Source of the DNA: Triticum aestivum
Taxonomy: Eukaryota; Streptophyta; Magnoliopsida; Poales; Poaceae
Length of the DNA: 64,000 nt
NCBI RefSeq assembly: GCF_018294505.1
Contig: NC_057794.1
Coordinates: 187,769,716 to 187,833,715 of the forward strand
Direction of reading: 5' to 3'
The translations under genes were made by a program, and so were the position numbers. A model generated the notes under the pieces. That model was not told the DNA's origin. It was given only the letters and a program-made list of their open reading frames with translations, and did not search any database. Below, piece after piece: positions 45,621-57,536 of the stretch (the first letter of the stretch is position 1; every line of letters begins with the position of its first letter).

Positions 45621-47286
45621 TGATGTCTACTACACAACCTTCTTCTTGTAGACGTTGTTGGGCCTCCAAGTGCAGAGGTTTGTAGGACAGTAGCAAATTT
45701 CCCTCAAGTGGATGACCTAAAGTTTATCAATCCGTAGGAGGCATAGGATGAAGATGGTCTCTCTCAAGCAACCCTGCAACCAAATAACAAAGAGTCTTTT
45801 GTGTCCCCAACACACCCAATACATTGGTAAATTGTATAGGTGCACTAGTTCAGCGAAGAGATGGTGATACAAGTGGTATATGGATGGTAGATAAAGGTTT
45901 TTGTAATCTTAAATTATAAAAACAGCAAGGTAACTAATGATAAAACAGAGCGTAAATGGTATTGCAATGATAGGAAACAAGGCCTAGGGTTCATACTTTC
46001 ACTAGTGCAAGTCCTCTCAACAATAATAACATAGTTTGATCATATAACAATCCCTCAACATGCAACAAAGAGTCACTCCAAAGTCACTAATAGAGGAGAA
46101 CAAACGAAGAGATTATGGTAGGGTACGAAACCACCTCTAAGTTATTCTTTCCAATCAATCCATTGGGCTATTCCTATAAGTGTCACAAACATCCCTAGAG
46201 TTCATACTAGAATAACACCTTAAGACACAAATCAACCAAAACCCTAATGTCACCTAGATACTCCAATGTCACCTCAAGTATGTGTGGGTATGATTATACG
46301 ATATGCATCACACAATCTCGGATTCATCTATTCAACCAACACATAGAACCTCAAAGAGTGCCCCAAAGTTTCTACCGGAGAATCACGGCGAAAACGTGTG
46401 CCAACCCCTATGCATAGGTTCATGGGCGGAACCCGCAAGTTGATCACCAAAACATACATCAAGTGAATCAATAGAATAACCCATTGTCACCACGGTTATC
46501 CCACGCAAGACATACATCAAGTGTTCTCAAATCCTTAAAGACTCAATCCGACAAGATAACTTCAAAGGGAAAAATAAATCCATTACAAGAGAGTAGAGGG
46601 GGAGAAACATCATAAGATCCAACTATAATAGCAAAGCTCGTGATACATCAAGATCGTATCACCTCAAGAACAAGAGAGAGAGAGAGAGATCAAACACATA
46701 GCTACTGGTACGTACCCTCAGCCCCGAGGGAGAACTACTCACTCCTCGTCATACAGAGCACCGGGATGATGAAGATGGCCACCGGAGAAGGATTCCCCCT
46801 CCGACAGGGTGCCGGAACGCGTCTAGATTGGTTTTCGGTGGCTACAGAGGCTTCTGGCGGCGGAACTCTCGATCTATTGTGCTCCCCAATCGTTTTAGGG
46901 TATATGGGTATATATAGGAGGAAGAAGTACGTCAGGGGAGCCACGAGGAGCCCACGAGGGTGGAGGGCGCGCCCTAGGGGGGTGGGCGCGCCCCCCTGCC
47001 TCGTGCCTTCCTCGTTGCTTCCCTTACGTACAACCCAAGTCTTCTGGATTGCTTCCGTTCCAAAAATAAGTTCTGTGAAGTTTCAGATCAATTGGACTCC
47101 GTTTGATTTTCCTTTTCTGCGATACTCAAAAACAAGGAAAAAACAGAAACTGGCATTGGGCTCTAGGTTAATAGGTTAGTCCCAAAAATCATTTAAAATA
47201 GCATATAAATGCATATAAAACATCCAAGGTTGATAATATAATAGCATGGAACAATCAAAAATTATAGATACGTTGGAGACGTATCA
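45621..47286 (-). repeat. LTR of a minus-strand Athila-type element (1666 bp)
   Basis: Minus strand: tgatacgtctccaacg ... gtagtagacatca. It has a TATA box (ctatatatacc on the minus strand, 46907-46918) preceded by the GC-rich module (46932-47015). The right neighbour on the plus strand is the PPT region (ttaagctaggggatgt on the minus strand), so this is the 3' LTR of an element whose interior lies to the right. The left flank is catgt. Confidence 0.8.
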
Positions 47287-47860
47287 ACATCCCCTAGCTT
47301 AATTCCTGCTCGTCCTCGAGTAGGTAAATGATAAAAACAGAATTTTTGATGTGGAAAGCTACCTAACATATTCATCATGTATTTCTCTTTATTGTGGCAA
47401 GAACAGAAGTTTAATATTGACATAGAAATAATAATACTTCAAGCATACCAACAAAGCAATTATGTCTTCTCAAAATAACATGACCAATTTTTATGGCTCA
47501 GAAAAATCTGAGATAATTCACAGATATTCTGTGAACCCTAGTGCACCTTCCTGAGAAAAAAATATTTCTTCACTTTTTAGAATATTTTTGCTACAGAAAA
47601 TCTTTTTTGTTCTAGACAGAAATGGTGGTTTCTACAACAACTACCATTTTACTTGCTCCACTTGACCTGAACTTTCTTGTGCATCTTTACCTTAGTAAAT
47701 TATCACTAGCCTCCAAAGCACAGCTTCAAACTCCAAGCCATTTGACCATAGCAACATCACAAAGTTACTGACCAGAAACTTACTTGGTGTGTGAAAACTT
47801 CTCTACTGCACCTGGATCCAAACCAAATTGTGGTAACACTCAAAACTACCACGAACAACA
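47287..47860 (-). other. Internal 3' remnant of the preceding minus-strand element
   Basis: It starts with the PPT (acatcccctagcttaa on plus) and a gctcgtcctcgagta motif, then AT-rich sequence with no ORF. The transition to the next fragment is gradual to the eye, and the end coordinate is approximate. Confidence 0.45.
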
Positions 47861-48542
47861 TGCCAGACATTGAGTTTATACTTAGATCGACCTGATGTCA
47901 TAGTTCACGCGGTGACCGCGTTCGTCCAGGCGTGCTGGCATGCAGCCGATGCGCTCTGCAACGCGCCGGAGCCTCTGTTGCTCGCATGCTCGCTTCCCCA
48001 CCTGCCCAACCATGCCAAACCTCGCCACCATCATCGTCTCAATGTTCTTAACTCCTCCCTAGTGCTCGCCGACGCCGGAGATCACTGCAGCGAGCACGGG
48101 CAAGGTCCGGCCAGCCCAACAGTGCAGAGCACACTGTGCTCGTCGCCATCCTCTTGATCATGTGATCGTCTCCGCCCGCCCACAGTGGCCGCGTGACCTT
48201 CGTCGCCTTCTACCCCTCTCACTGACACCGCTCATCACCGAGCGCCATGGACTGGTGTCCACCAGCGAAGCCCGAAGCACCCTCGCTGCTCGCCTATATA
48301 TAGAGCCCTCCCCAGCCTCCTCGAGCACCATCCAGCACTCACACACACCCCACGATCGAGTACGAAGCTGGAGCCTAGCCGGGCAGGCTTCGGGCCGCCG
48401 TCCCCAAGCTCAAGCTCGCCAGCGATCCCCTCTGGTCATCGTAGTAGCTCCAGCCCCTCCCAGGCCTGGGCGACCCCTCCAAGGCCTCCGCCTCTCTCCG
48501 GTGAGGTCGTCTCGCCCGCTTGGAACCCCTGGAGTGGCCTCT
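47861..48542 (+). repeat. Older LTR-like fragment, left part
   Basis: GC-rich sequence with a TATA-like tatatatagagccctcc at 48294 and a C-rich leader, in the style of a long gypsy LTR. It resumes at 52770 after the solo LTR: the cctct end here joins ctgctcgccg there. Only short ORFs occur. Family not determined. Confidence 0.45.
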
Positions 48543-51500
48543 TGTTAGGACCCCGATTATAAGTCACACCGATCTAGCATGTAACACCTCATATCACTTA
48601 GTGGCCTCACGCACGGTATTCCCATGGGAGTCGCCTTACCATGGCCCGGGACTGTTTGCGCCTTTTGGCTCACGTATATGATAGTGTCTCTAGCATCCAT
48701 ATGACAAAGAACCCGGGCCGACATGACTAGTCGTGAACCCAAAGTGGCACTAACTTACGGGGACAGGCATACATGAATCAACATCGAGCATGTCGGTCAG
48801 CAGTGTGCGAATCCGGGCTACAACACTGGGCTAACAGAACTCCGGTGAACCGGGCTGTAGCAGGCTAGGGAGGACTCCGCATGTCACCGCGTGACATTTC
48901 CCCGAAGGGACATACATAGGAATGAAGTGAATCACATGCCGGCCAGTCAAGTGTTCTGGAGCAGTAGTCCTAGGCTAGCAGGACTCCAGTGAACCGGGCT
49001 GTAGCGGACTACTATGGCTTATGGAAGCACAAGACTACATGTCCCCATAAGAGAGGCTACCAAGGATAAACAACTAGGTTGTCGGATCCCACACATACCA
49101 AGCATTTCAATCATACACACAATATGCTCAATATGTGCAATACAACATGGCATCACAACAAGACTCTACGATTCAGAGTATTTACTCATTAGGCTCCGAG
49201 GAGCGAGATATTACAAGCATGGGTCTCATGACCCAACATTCAGAGCATACAAGTCAAGGCACATGCGGAAGCTTAACATGTCTGAGTACAAACATCTACA
49301 AATGGAAAAGGCTGAGAAGCCTGACTACCAAATCCTGCTGAGGGCACAAGATCGTAGCTGAGGTATCAAGCTAAACGTCGAAGTCCACATGGAAATACTA
49401 GCGAGACTAACGTCTCTCTGCAAAAACATAAATTAAGCAAACGTGAGTACAAATGTACCAAGCAAGACTTACATCAAAACTAACTACATATGCATCGGTA
49501 TCAACAAAGGGGTAGTGGAGTTTAACTACAGCAAGCCAGCTTTGACTCAGTGGCTAACCTAAACTACGACTGCAATCAACTCTTTTGAGGTGGTGCACAC
49601 GAGTCCACAAATTCACCATACCAATACTCCACTATGGATCCGCTCCCATCTCCCTGCGAGAACGCCATCCATAGCACTCACGCTTATCTTGTGAGTTTTA
49701 GAGTATCCACTTTCACTTGTCTATGAACTATGCAAGGGGTCCAAGTTTCCATATCCGAGGAATCCGGCTATTCAAATAGATAATGATAACTCTGCAGGGT
49801 GTACTTCTTCACACACGCTCTTGCCACTTACCACCATGTACACATCGTGTATATCGGCAACCTTCAAGCGGAAGCTTGGTGAGGGAGTCGGCCATGACCT
49901 GACTAACCGACAAGTCTCTAGTCTAGGTTTATCGCCTATTCGGGTTCATCTGCAAGGAGATCCGGCTGGGGTGTCGCTCACGGCCCCAAACGATGTGAGC
50001 AGGGTTCCCAAGCCCACCATCCGGGTGCCACTTGGTACACCGTGCCACTTTGCCTAGTCTGTCCCAAGCCCACCTGTACCGGGTGCCACTTGGTAGACTA
50101 CTAACACTATCTACAAACACCAGAAACTAGTTGCAACTCCTGGACAGAGATCGAGTTGATTAATAAGTCGAGAGAGCTTGGAGCGCCCGGAGCCCAATGT
50201 GTGGTAGTAACTGTTCATGGATCACAAACACAGAACTCAGTTCCTGAGGACGGCTGCAATCAGACAACCCACCATGTACTCCTACATGGCCTCTCACCGC
50301 TACCTTTACCAAATCGTGTTCACACACTTAGCTCTCAACACTAGGACATGTTCACAACTTTCCAATTCACCCCCGATGAATCAGACCTGACACAACTCTA
50401 AGCAATAGCAGGCATGACAAACAAGCATGAATGGGTAGGCACATCAGGGCTCAAACAAATCCTACTCACGCTAGTGAGTTTCATCTATTTACTGTGCAAT
50501 GACAGGTCATGCAGAGGAAAGGGGTTCAACTACCGCAGCAGGTAACAATTGAATCGCTGTTGTCCTAATTCAGTAAAAGAGAGCAGGAGCGAGAGAGTGG
50601 GATTGTATCGGAATGAACAAGGGGGTTTTGCTTGCCTGGCACTTCTGAAGATAGTATATCTCTTCATCGGTGTCATCGATCACGTCGTCGGAAACATCGT
50701 CTACTAAGAAGGAACAACCACCAACAAACACAAAAGGAACCACAATCAATGCAATGCACATTCATATGAATGATATGTCATATTAAAGTACTGAATTGAC
50801 CTAGTGCAACAGTTAGTCATATTCATTGAAGTGGAATTCAAACCTATAGCAAATGCCAACTCCAAAACTAATTACCATTTATTCCATAATTATGAATTGT
50901 CCTATTCAGTGAGGTTAACTTGTTCAAACATGCATGAAAATGCCGTAAACAGATTCTTTTGATTTTTCTGATAATTTTTCATATATAAATTATTTCATTT
51001 GGAGTTACAATTTAATTTCTATGAATTTTAGAAGTTTAGGAATTTTTTTGAATTTAATAAATCATTTCTGATTTATTTAAAATCCAGAAAATAGTTACTG
51101 TGTCAGCATTGCGTCTGGGTGACATCAGCAGTGTCAACAGGCCGGTCCAGGTCAAACCTGACCAGTGGGGCCAACTGGTCGGTCTCAGAGTGTAGTCTAG
51201 GGTCACAGACATGTGGGTCCGGTCAACGGCCGCGTCAGCGCGGTCAACTCTGGTGCGTGGGTCCACTGTAATTAAATTACACTAAACAAGAATTAATAGT
51301 GGTTAATTAAGGGCATGGGGCCCATGTGACAGTTGCTCATGGAATTGATTAGTGTGGTCATTAGCAGCTAATGATGGGGCCATGTCGACTTCGCCGGAGT
51401 TCGGCCGGCGGTGACCAAAACCGACGACGGAAACACCACGGGAATGCGCTACAGGGGATGGTTTCGGGTGTGGTTGGCGGCTACGGGTTGCTGGGCTTCG

Positions 51501-52764
51501 CGCACATCTAGTGGAGCAACCGGGAGGAGCTAGGGTGGCCCAAAACGTCGACTGCAGCAACGGCAGGCGGTGGCCGGAGTTCGGCTTAGCACGGGAGAGG
51601 CGCTATGCTTGGCTAACGAGCGAGCTAAGCGGCGGGTCAGACTCCTGGGAGCTCCAGGAGCACGTTGGTGCTACTGGAATGAGCAGAGGTGCTCAAGGCG
51701 AGGACATCATCGGCCATGGCGGACGGCGGCCTCGGGTGATCTCGGGGCGGCGGCTAGAGGACGGGAGCAAGCAGGGGGGCAGAGGGGAAAGACGGGCGAG
51801 CTCACTAGGAGTCGAACGTAGACGAAGGATAGGCCGGGGCGCGCTGTATCCCGTGAATCGACGATGAAGTTGCCGGTGGCCAAAGGTTGAAGATGAGCTC
51901 AGGGACGATGCTGCAGGGCTCCCGCGGTCGAATGGGTTGGTGTAGACGATGGAGGAGACGATGGCAGTTCTTTTGGACGCGTTAGCAAGGCGAGGGGTGG
52001 ACGGTGGCTGCGGTGGCAGTGGACGGCGGCGACGGGCTCCGCTTGGGTGGTCGCTGGAGAGAGAGCAAAGAAGGGGAAGGAGGTCCGGAGAGAGAGGAGA
52101 GGATCGAGGGGGCCGCAGGCGTCTCACTGGTGTGACTGGAAGCACCGGGACGTCGAGCTGGAGCAGGAGGTGGCGTCGTTGGCCGCGCGCGTGCAGGCAC
52201 GCAGCTGCTTCCCCTCCTGGCAGGAGGAAGAAGATGGTGTTGCCCATGTGGGCTGGGCCAGAACATGAGTTGGTCTGGGAAGGTAAGTTAGGTAAGGCCC
52301 TTCCTTTGTGTGTTTTATTTCTTCTGTTTTGTTTTCTTTATTTAAACTTGCCACTATTTAAAATTTAGAACAAATCAAAACAGTGCCAAATATCCTCTAA
52401 GTATAACTTATGTTGCTCATTGGACATTTCCAAATGCACATAAATTATCACAGAGCATTTAAAAACATATCCATATATATTTGAATATATTTTCAAATTC
52501 AAATAGAATATTTTTTTTAATTCAAGGACCAAATAATTCCTTAAAAATGTTCCAAAATTTTAGTTTGGTATACAACCCTTGCCAAAATTCTCAAAACTAT
52601 TTTTAGGGAATTTTGGATTCAGTCAATGCAATTGAAAGGGTTCTTGCCCTTCCTTTAAAAGATTTTGAGGCTTTCAAATTCCCTCAATTCAAGTTTATTC
52701 AATATAAACATGATGCATGCTCACGGATGCAACTATTACACTCATATATTCTAGGGATGTGACA
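48543..52764 (-). mobile_element. Solo LTR related to the 4.2 kb LTR family
   Basis: 4222 bp from tgttaggaccccg to ctagggatgtgaca. It is the reverse complement of a diverged copy of the LTRs at 27134 and 35253 (shared gatctagcatgtaacacctc, cctcacgcacggtattccca). It is flanked by perfect cctct on both sides (48538-48542 and 52765-52769) with no PBS, interior or PPT. This is the standard footprint of LTR-LTR recombination within one element. Confidence 0.88.
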
Positions 52765-52769
52765 CCTCT

Positions 52770-54033
52770 GCTCGCCGTCTTCCTCAACTCCGGTGACCTC
52801 CACGTTCTACCTCCGCTTGCGAGGTTGATTCCGACGCCGTCCGACCGCCCCTAGATACTCTACGGGTACGGGCAGGTGCGCCTCAACCCCCTCTTGCCAT
52901 CCCTCCCTCTCGTTTGGGCCAAGGAGCCCTCATCGCCGGCGAGAGCTTCGGCGAAGCCGCGGCCCCCTCTGTTTCCTTCTCCCTCTTCCCCCACCTGACT
53001 AGCGGGCCCCGCTAGTCAGCCACTCTGTATGCGTGTGAAGCGGTACGAGTGGTGGCGCCCCTGGGCTTTACGCCTTTGAAGTCACCCCCCAATCTAATTC
53101 TTTTATTCAAATTCATTTGAATTTACAGAACACTTCAAACAGTTATAACTCTTCAAGCATAAGTCCAAGTGAATTGATTCTTTTTGCATTGTGTTCTTTG
53201 ATAAGAAATCTAGCAGCTCACCAAAGATGAGATTTTTCCGAGCTATCTAGAATTTTTGGTGATTTTCAGAAGTGTTCTTGATATTTTCTTTTTGTGTTTA
53301 AAATTATTTTCAGAAGGTGAGGCTTGTCTTGAGGATCACCAGGAGGCTTGTGAACCTCACCTGCACTAAGGCAAGCCACAACAACATTTTCATGATGCCA
53401 TTTCAATATTTTTGATTTTCTTACTTGAATGAAATGATTAATCCATGCATTTAAATAATTATTGAGTTATTTATATTTTGTTAAATATTGGTTAGTTGTT
53501 ATGCTTGATTTACAGAATGGTTGAAACTAGTTTAGTGGATAAAGCAAGTTAAGATTTATTTGAGGTGATGTTAGAAATAATTTTGTTAGGCATGTTAGCA
53601 ATTATTTAAAGCTATGTTTTGCCCTCTTAGATTGATAAAAAATTATTAGAAAATGTTCTGTTAACTACTTGTTTAATCATATTACTTTTCTTACGGAATG
53701 TTTGAACCCAACTTAGTGATAAAGAAAGTAAGAGTTGTTGATAGTGAAATCTTTATGACAAGCATATGAGAAATTTATCGGAGTTACTTTCTTGCGTAAG
53801 AAATCAATAAAAGTTGCTGCAAAATATTTTGGCTAAGTTGTGAGTCATTTGAGCAAGTAGAGTAATTTGAGTTGTTGACTTTATGCTTGGTGTGTATAAG
53901 GATGGCATCGGTCATTTTTATCATTATATGATGCATGTGTTGTTTTGCATTTCATGGCATGCTATGACACCGGTCATTTTTAGTTTAAAGTTAAACCTGA
54001 ATATAACTCAACTTGAATATACTATTGACTGGG
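52770..54033 (+). repeat. Older LTR-like fragment, right part
   Basis: It continues the host of the solo LTR. First comes GC-rich sequence, then an AT-rich segment with ctcaccaaagatgagatttt and repeats of gatgc / catgtg. No ORF with recognisable content. It is cut at about 54034 by the next LTR. Confidence 0.45.
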
Positions 54034-54510
54034 TCATCGAGGGAGTCCTGGATTAGGGGGTATCCGGACAGCCGGATTATATCCTTTGGCCAGACTATTG
54101 GACTATGAAGATACAAGATTGAAGACTTCGTCCCGTGTCCGGATGGGACTCTCCTTGGCGTGGAAGGAAAGCTTGGCAATACGGATATGTAGATCTCCTT
54201 CCTTGTAATCGACTCTGTGTAACCCTAGCCTCCTCCGGTGTCTATATAAACCGGAGGGTTTTAGTCCGTAGGACAACATACAATCATACCATAGGTTAGC
54301 TTCTAGGGTTTAGCCTCTCTGATCTTGTGGTAGATCAACTCTTGTACTACTCATATTATCAAGAATAATCAAGCAGGGCGTAGGGTTTTACCTCCATCAA
54401 GAGGGCCTGAACCTGGGTAGAACATCGTGTCCCCTGCCTCCAGTTACCATCAGCCTTAGACGCACAGTTCGGGACCCCCTACCCGAGATCCCCCGGTTTT
54501 GACACCGACA
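54034..54510 (+). repeat. 5' LTR of a Fatima-like gypsy element
   Basis: From about tcatcgagggagtcctgg (start degraded; tgtcgggggag expected) to gacaccgaca. A TATA box (tctatataaa, 54241-54250) precedes the presumed transcript start. The length, about 477 bp, and sequence are typical of a very abundant Triticeae family I recall as Fatima. It is followed by ttggtgctttcattgagag, the PBS position. Confidence 0.75.
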
Positions 54511-54557
54511 TTGGTGCTTTCATTGAGAGTTCCTCTACTACGTCATCATTAGGCTTG

Positions 54558-55628
54558 ATGGCTCCTTCGATCATCGATAGCGATGCAGTCCAGGATGAGA
54601 CTTTTCTCCCCGGACAGATCTTTGTATTCGGCGGCTCCGCACTGTGGGCTAACTCGCTTGGCCATCTGGAGCAGATCGAGAGCTACGCCCCTGGCTATTA
54701 GGTCAGATTTGGAAACTTAAACTACACAGCCGACATACACGGAGACTTGATCTTCGATGGATTCGAGCCCTTGCCGAGTGCGCCGCACGGTCACGATGAG
54801 CATGATTTGGCTCTACCATCGGACAGTGTTCAGGAGATCGCACCGGCGACCGCTCCAACCCTCAATTTGGAGCCAATTGCACCATCCAAGGACGGGTGGA
54901 TAGACCCCACCATGGAGGCCACATTTTCATCGGCGATCGAGCCGAGTATCGACCTTACCCTTCACGAGAGTCGTGACGCCAAACTGCCGGATTCTTCCCC
55001 GGCCACGGACTCCGAACCGCCTGTGCCCGTGTCTATCGGATCCGGCTGGGCGCCGATCATGGAGTTCACCTCCGCGGATATCTTTCAGCACTCGCACTTC
55101 GACGACATACTGATCTCATTAAGGTCTCTCTCCCTGTCAGGTGAGTCCTGGCCGAACTATGTTCGGCAGGATTGGGATGCGGATGACGAGGAAATTCGCT
55201 GCCCACCCACCACCTACTTAGTAGCCACTGTCGACGATTTGACTGACATCCTCGACTTCGACTCCGAAGACATCGACGGTATGGATGACGATGCAGGAGA
55301 CGAACAGGAACCACTACCCACAGGGCACTGGGTCCCCACTTCATCATATGATGTATACATGGTGGACACACCCAAAGAAAACGACGAGGAGGAATGGAAG
55401 GACGCAGTGAAGGGTTGTTCCTTCGAGAAGCAGTCAAAGCGGCGGCATAAGCACCCCTCCAAATCCCGCCTCGGCAGAAACAGCGATCATATAGACCTAG
55501 CGATAGAGCAGGGTGAACCGAACAACCCAACTCCGTCAAAGATAACAGTCCGGATGACATCACACCGGACAGGCACCCGGAGCAATAGAATGCCCATCAA
55601 AGGCTTGTTGCCACTGCGAGGAGTCTGA
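54558..55628 (+). pseudogene. First ORF of the Fatima-like element (gag N-terminal region)
   Basis: ATG 54558 gives MAPSIIDSDAVQDETFLPGQ. A TAG at 54699 is followed by a long open frame (54702-55625) of acidic, Ser/Pro/Asp-rich sequence such as DFDSEDIDGMDDDAGDEQEP, ending in a basic region and TGA 55626. No enzymatic motif is present. It is the acidic leader part of the polyprotein in this family and is separated from the gag core by further frame changes. Confidence 0.65.
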
Positions 55629-55750
55629 AAAAGCAGAAGCAAAGGCTCAGGGCTGCACAAGACACACTCAGAATCAGATGGAGTGAAGTACTCAACACTG
55701 CAGCAAAGTACGACGGTAATCGCCACACCAAGAGCTACCCGAAGCGAAAG

Positions 55751-56943
55751 TTGCTACCTGAATTTGGTGAGGAGGCCTTAGATCCCCCGCAACCAAAAAA
55801 CAAAACGGCCATCCGGTTGGATAGACGACCTCGTGGCCAACATAGAGCGGCAAACGACACCGCACATAAGCCAGTACGCGATCCACGTGAGGGCTCGCAT
55901 CAAAAGGACAGCGCAACCAGATGCATCTACGGGCCACGCAAGCGCGCTCTAGCATGCAATGCAACACAACAAACATCCCAACACCACGGTACACCCAAAT
56001 ACAGGGGCGCCGCACACCCCCTATGTTTCACCGATGAGGTGCTGGACCATGAATTTCCAAAGGCATTCAAACCCGTAAACATAGAGGCGTACGACGGAAT
56101 GACAGACCCTGGGGTATGGATTGAGGACTACATCCTCCATATCCATATGGCTCGAGGAGACGATCTCCACGCCATCAAGTACTTACCCCTCAAGCTCAAA
56201 GGGCCAGCTCGGCACTGGCTTAAAAGCCTCCCGAAAACTCCATTGGAAGTTGGGAAGAGCTCGAAGACACTTTTCGGGCAAATTTTCAAGGGACGTATGT
56301 CCGACCACCGGATGTAGACGATTTGAGTCATATAACTCAACAAACCGGCGAGTCAGCCCGAAAGCTTTGGAACAGGTTTCTCACTAAAAAGAACCAAATA
56401 GTCGACTGCCCGGACGCCGAAGCCTTAGCAGCTTTTAAGCACAGCATTCAAGACGAATGGCTTGCCATACACCTCGGCCAAGAAAAGCCGAGAACAATGG
56501 CAGCATTAACAAGCCTCATGGCCCGCTTTTGCATGGGCGAGGACAGCTGGTTAGCCCGATGTAGCACCAGCGACCCAAGTACATCCGAAGTCAGGGACGG
56601 AAACGAGAAGCCATGACGCAGCAAAAACAAGCGCCGGAATAAAGAAGACAGCCCGAAGAGCACGGTGGTAAACGCCGGATTCAGAAGCTCTCGGCCAGGT
56701 CAGCAAAAGTTGCCCTCCAAAGGCAACAGAGACAAACTGTCCAGCCAAAATAAGATTCTGGATAAAATATGTCAGATCCACAACACCCCCGATAAACCTG
56801 CAAATCATATCCATAGAGAATTTTGGGTCTTCAAGCAGTCCGGCAAGCTCAACGCCGGACACAAGGGGTGGGATACACCAAGCGAAGACGAGGACGAGCC
56901 TCGCAAGCAAAGCACTGGGGAACAGAAGAAATTCCCACCATAA
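55751..56943 (+). pseudogene. Gag core of the Fatima-like element, frameshifted
   Basis: 55751-56240 encodes the capsid-type core (AYDGMTDPGVWIEDYILHIH, IKYLPLKLKGPARHWLKSLP). A frame change near 56240 moves the reading to 56323-56613 (ESARKLWNRFLTKKNQIVDC). After TGA 56614 the same frame continues to 56940 with CQIHNTPDKPANHIHREFW, where a zinc-knuckle-like Cys/His pattern seems to have lost its final Cys to Phe. TAA 56941 closes it. The protein would form the particle and bind RNA; this copy is dead. Confidence 0.75.
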
Positions 56944-57536
56944 GTCAAAATAGTCAATGTGTTACACGTGATAAAGGGGAGAAACAAAGCGACACTCCTG
57001 AAGACACATGCCCCATGGCGTATCACCGTGGAGTTCTACCACTGGTCATCCCAACCAATCACCTTTGACCATCGAGATTACTTCGTAAGTATCCGACATG
57101 CAGGATGGGCTGCCTTGGTGTTAGACCCGATAATTGACGGATACCACTTCACACAAATCCTGATGGATGGCGGAAGTAGTTTAAACCTGATATATCAGGA
57201 AGCAGTCCACAAAATGGGGATAGACCCAACAAGAATCAGCCATAGCCATACTACCTTTAAAGGAGTAACGCCAGGCCCAGAAGCCCATTGCACGGGCTCC
57301 CTGCTACTAGAGGTTATATTCGGCTTTCCTGATAACTTCCGCAGCGAAAAGTTAACCTTCCACATTGCTCCGTTCCAAAGTGGCTATCAAGCACTAATCG
57401 GACCTGAAGCTTTCGCTCGCTTTAACGCAATACCGCATTATGCTTCTCTCATGCTTAATATGCCCGGTCCACGCGGTATCATTACAGTAAATGGAAATAT
57501 TGAGCGCTCCTTGTGCGCGAAAGACCGGTCGGCTGC
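56944..57536 (+). pseudogene. Aspartic protease of the Fatima-like element, truncated
   Basis: In the same frame as gag, FTQILMDGGSSLNLIYQE contains the catalytic DGGS (equivalent of DTGA/DSGA), followed by SGYQALIGPEAFARFNAIPH, the C-terminal protease motif. It is cut at 57537 by the minus-strand LTR. The last 30 or so codons of the open frame (to 57627) are LTR sequence, not protease. No RT remains in the window. Confidence 0.7.

Noticed and set aside
46640..47179. 179-codon plus-strand ORF
   Set aside because: It lies antisense within an LTR, spanning TATA and U3, with no domain.
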